A DNA stretch of 64,000 nt from Fragum whitleyi (lineage: Eukaryota; Mollusca; Bivalvia; Cardiida; Cardiidae): contig OX411548.1 of NCBI GenBank assembly GCA_948146395.1, forward strand, positions 34,046,912-34,110,911. The letters are read 5' to 3'. Position 1 is the first letter of the stretch. Every line of letters begins with the position of its first letter. Both the position numbers and the translations under genes were made by a program. Shown here in pieces: positions 63,425-64,000 of this stretch. Under the pieces are notes generated by a model, which saw only the letters and a list, made by a program, of their open reading frames with translations, had not been told where the DNA came from and did not search any database.

Positions 63425-64000
63425 CAACGATAGGTGAGCTTCCGTAAATAACGCTCTGTGCATGTTCAGGATGCAAAAGAGATTTCGAACGTCATAAATG
63501 CATCTGTTTTTCACGCGAGTTTTGAAAAATCTGACCAATGGTTCAAAAGTAAAAACAGAATAGTCGAAAACTGACCTTTAACCCTGTCACAAGACGGCTG
63601 AGCGGTTGGCTTGGATACGGGTCAGTAAAGAGTCAGGATGTGCATTTCCAAATTTTATTTACATAAACAAATAACCAAATGCCAATTTATCAAAATGTAA
63701 ACAAGTTAAACACAAAAAAAAAATAAAGTTCCTAGAGAATTATGAGAGCCCACTACCACTGTATGTTTTAGGTTGACGTCTAATGTCCCAAAATGTCCAC
63801 GTAACTTCAACTTCACACGACTTATAAATTAATGCAACTGAAAATATTAAATTTCTTCCAAAATAACATCAACACCTATACTTCCTATAGGTTGCTTTTC
63901 GTTGATTGATGTTGTTTGTAACAACCTACAATATATACCGATGTCGTATACACGTGAGTGGTGTGAGGGCTGGAGACCTGACCGGGCGAAACTAAACGTA
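63425..64000. other. AT-rich DNA to the window end, nothing recognised
   Basis: No ORF of note. An A run lies at 63713-63722. Confidence 0.4.

Overview
This is a eukaryotic window with no protein-coding gene that I can support. The longest open frames are about 60 to 130 codons. They fall in AT-rich DNA, simple repeats or mobile elements, show no recognisable domain and do not form a plausible exon chain. The DNA is AT-rich and packed with short non-autonomous DNA transposons, tRNA-derived SINE remnants and elements with internal tandem repeats of about 130-160 bp. Several repeat types are ones I associate with bivalve molluscs: the AACAAGAG terminus followed by a short variable hairpin, GC-rich ACGGACG tails, the 'ACGCCGCTTTCAAC' SINE body and the 'gggtcaagtggggtcaaa' tandem units. 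A bivalve genome is therefore my best guess; the species is not determinable by eye.

The dominant content is one miniature inverted-repeat family, here called family A. It has about 30 complete or partial copies. Copies are flanked by TA, start CAGTTAA, end TTAACTG, and full-length copies cluster at 435-439 bp. A near-perfect internal palindrome of about 75 bp (arms GGGAGGTAAT / ATTACCTCCC) lies about one quarter in from the left end. Two core subfamilies (A1, A2) and one A1/A2 chimera are visible. A second family, B (termini TGAGCCTGTGCG / CGCACAGGCTCA, about 215-240 bp), has at least eight copies. A third group, C, sits at TTAA sites and begins with GG; it includes a 157-bp foldback, a 0.77-kb element and a 1.41-kb element. 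A Tigger/pogo-like group, D, starts CAGTCAAACC and has TA flanks.

Layout. 0-9 kb: truncated LINE tail with target duplication, family A and B copies, two tRNA-like SINEs, and an old iterated block (6.3-8.5 kb). 9-15 kb: 1.65-kb inverted-repeat element, ACGGACG-tailed elements and tandem-unit elements. 15-20 kb: SINE, then a cluster of recent local duplications bounded by family A copies. 20-32 kb: family A copies, GATA microsatellite, SINEs, group C elements and a 1-kb Tc1-like element with inverted ends. 32-36 kb: the emptiest part. 36-43 kb: group C element nested in a family B copy, CT microsatellite, tandem-unit repeats. 43-64 kb: the densest family A stretch, a group C foldback nested in another repeat, a group D MITE, several foldbacks and four family B copies.

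The most informative observations are nested and duplicated insertions that act as internal controls. A duplicated segment carries the pre-insertion site of one family A copy (18.66 vs 19.46 kb). A 1.41-kb TTAA element splits a family B copy whose two halves add up to the family length. A TTAA foldback at 43.5 kb has a paralogous unoccupied site at 51.7 kb. All calls are by reading the sequence; no similarity search, folding or alignment program was run.
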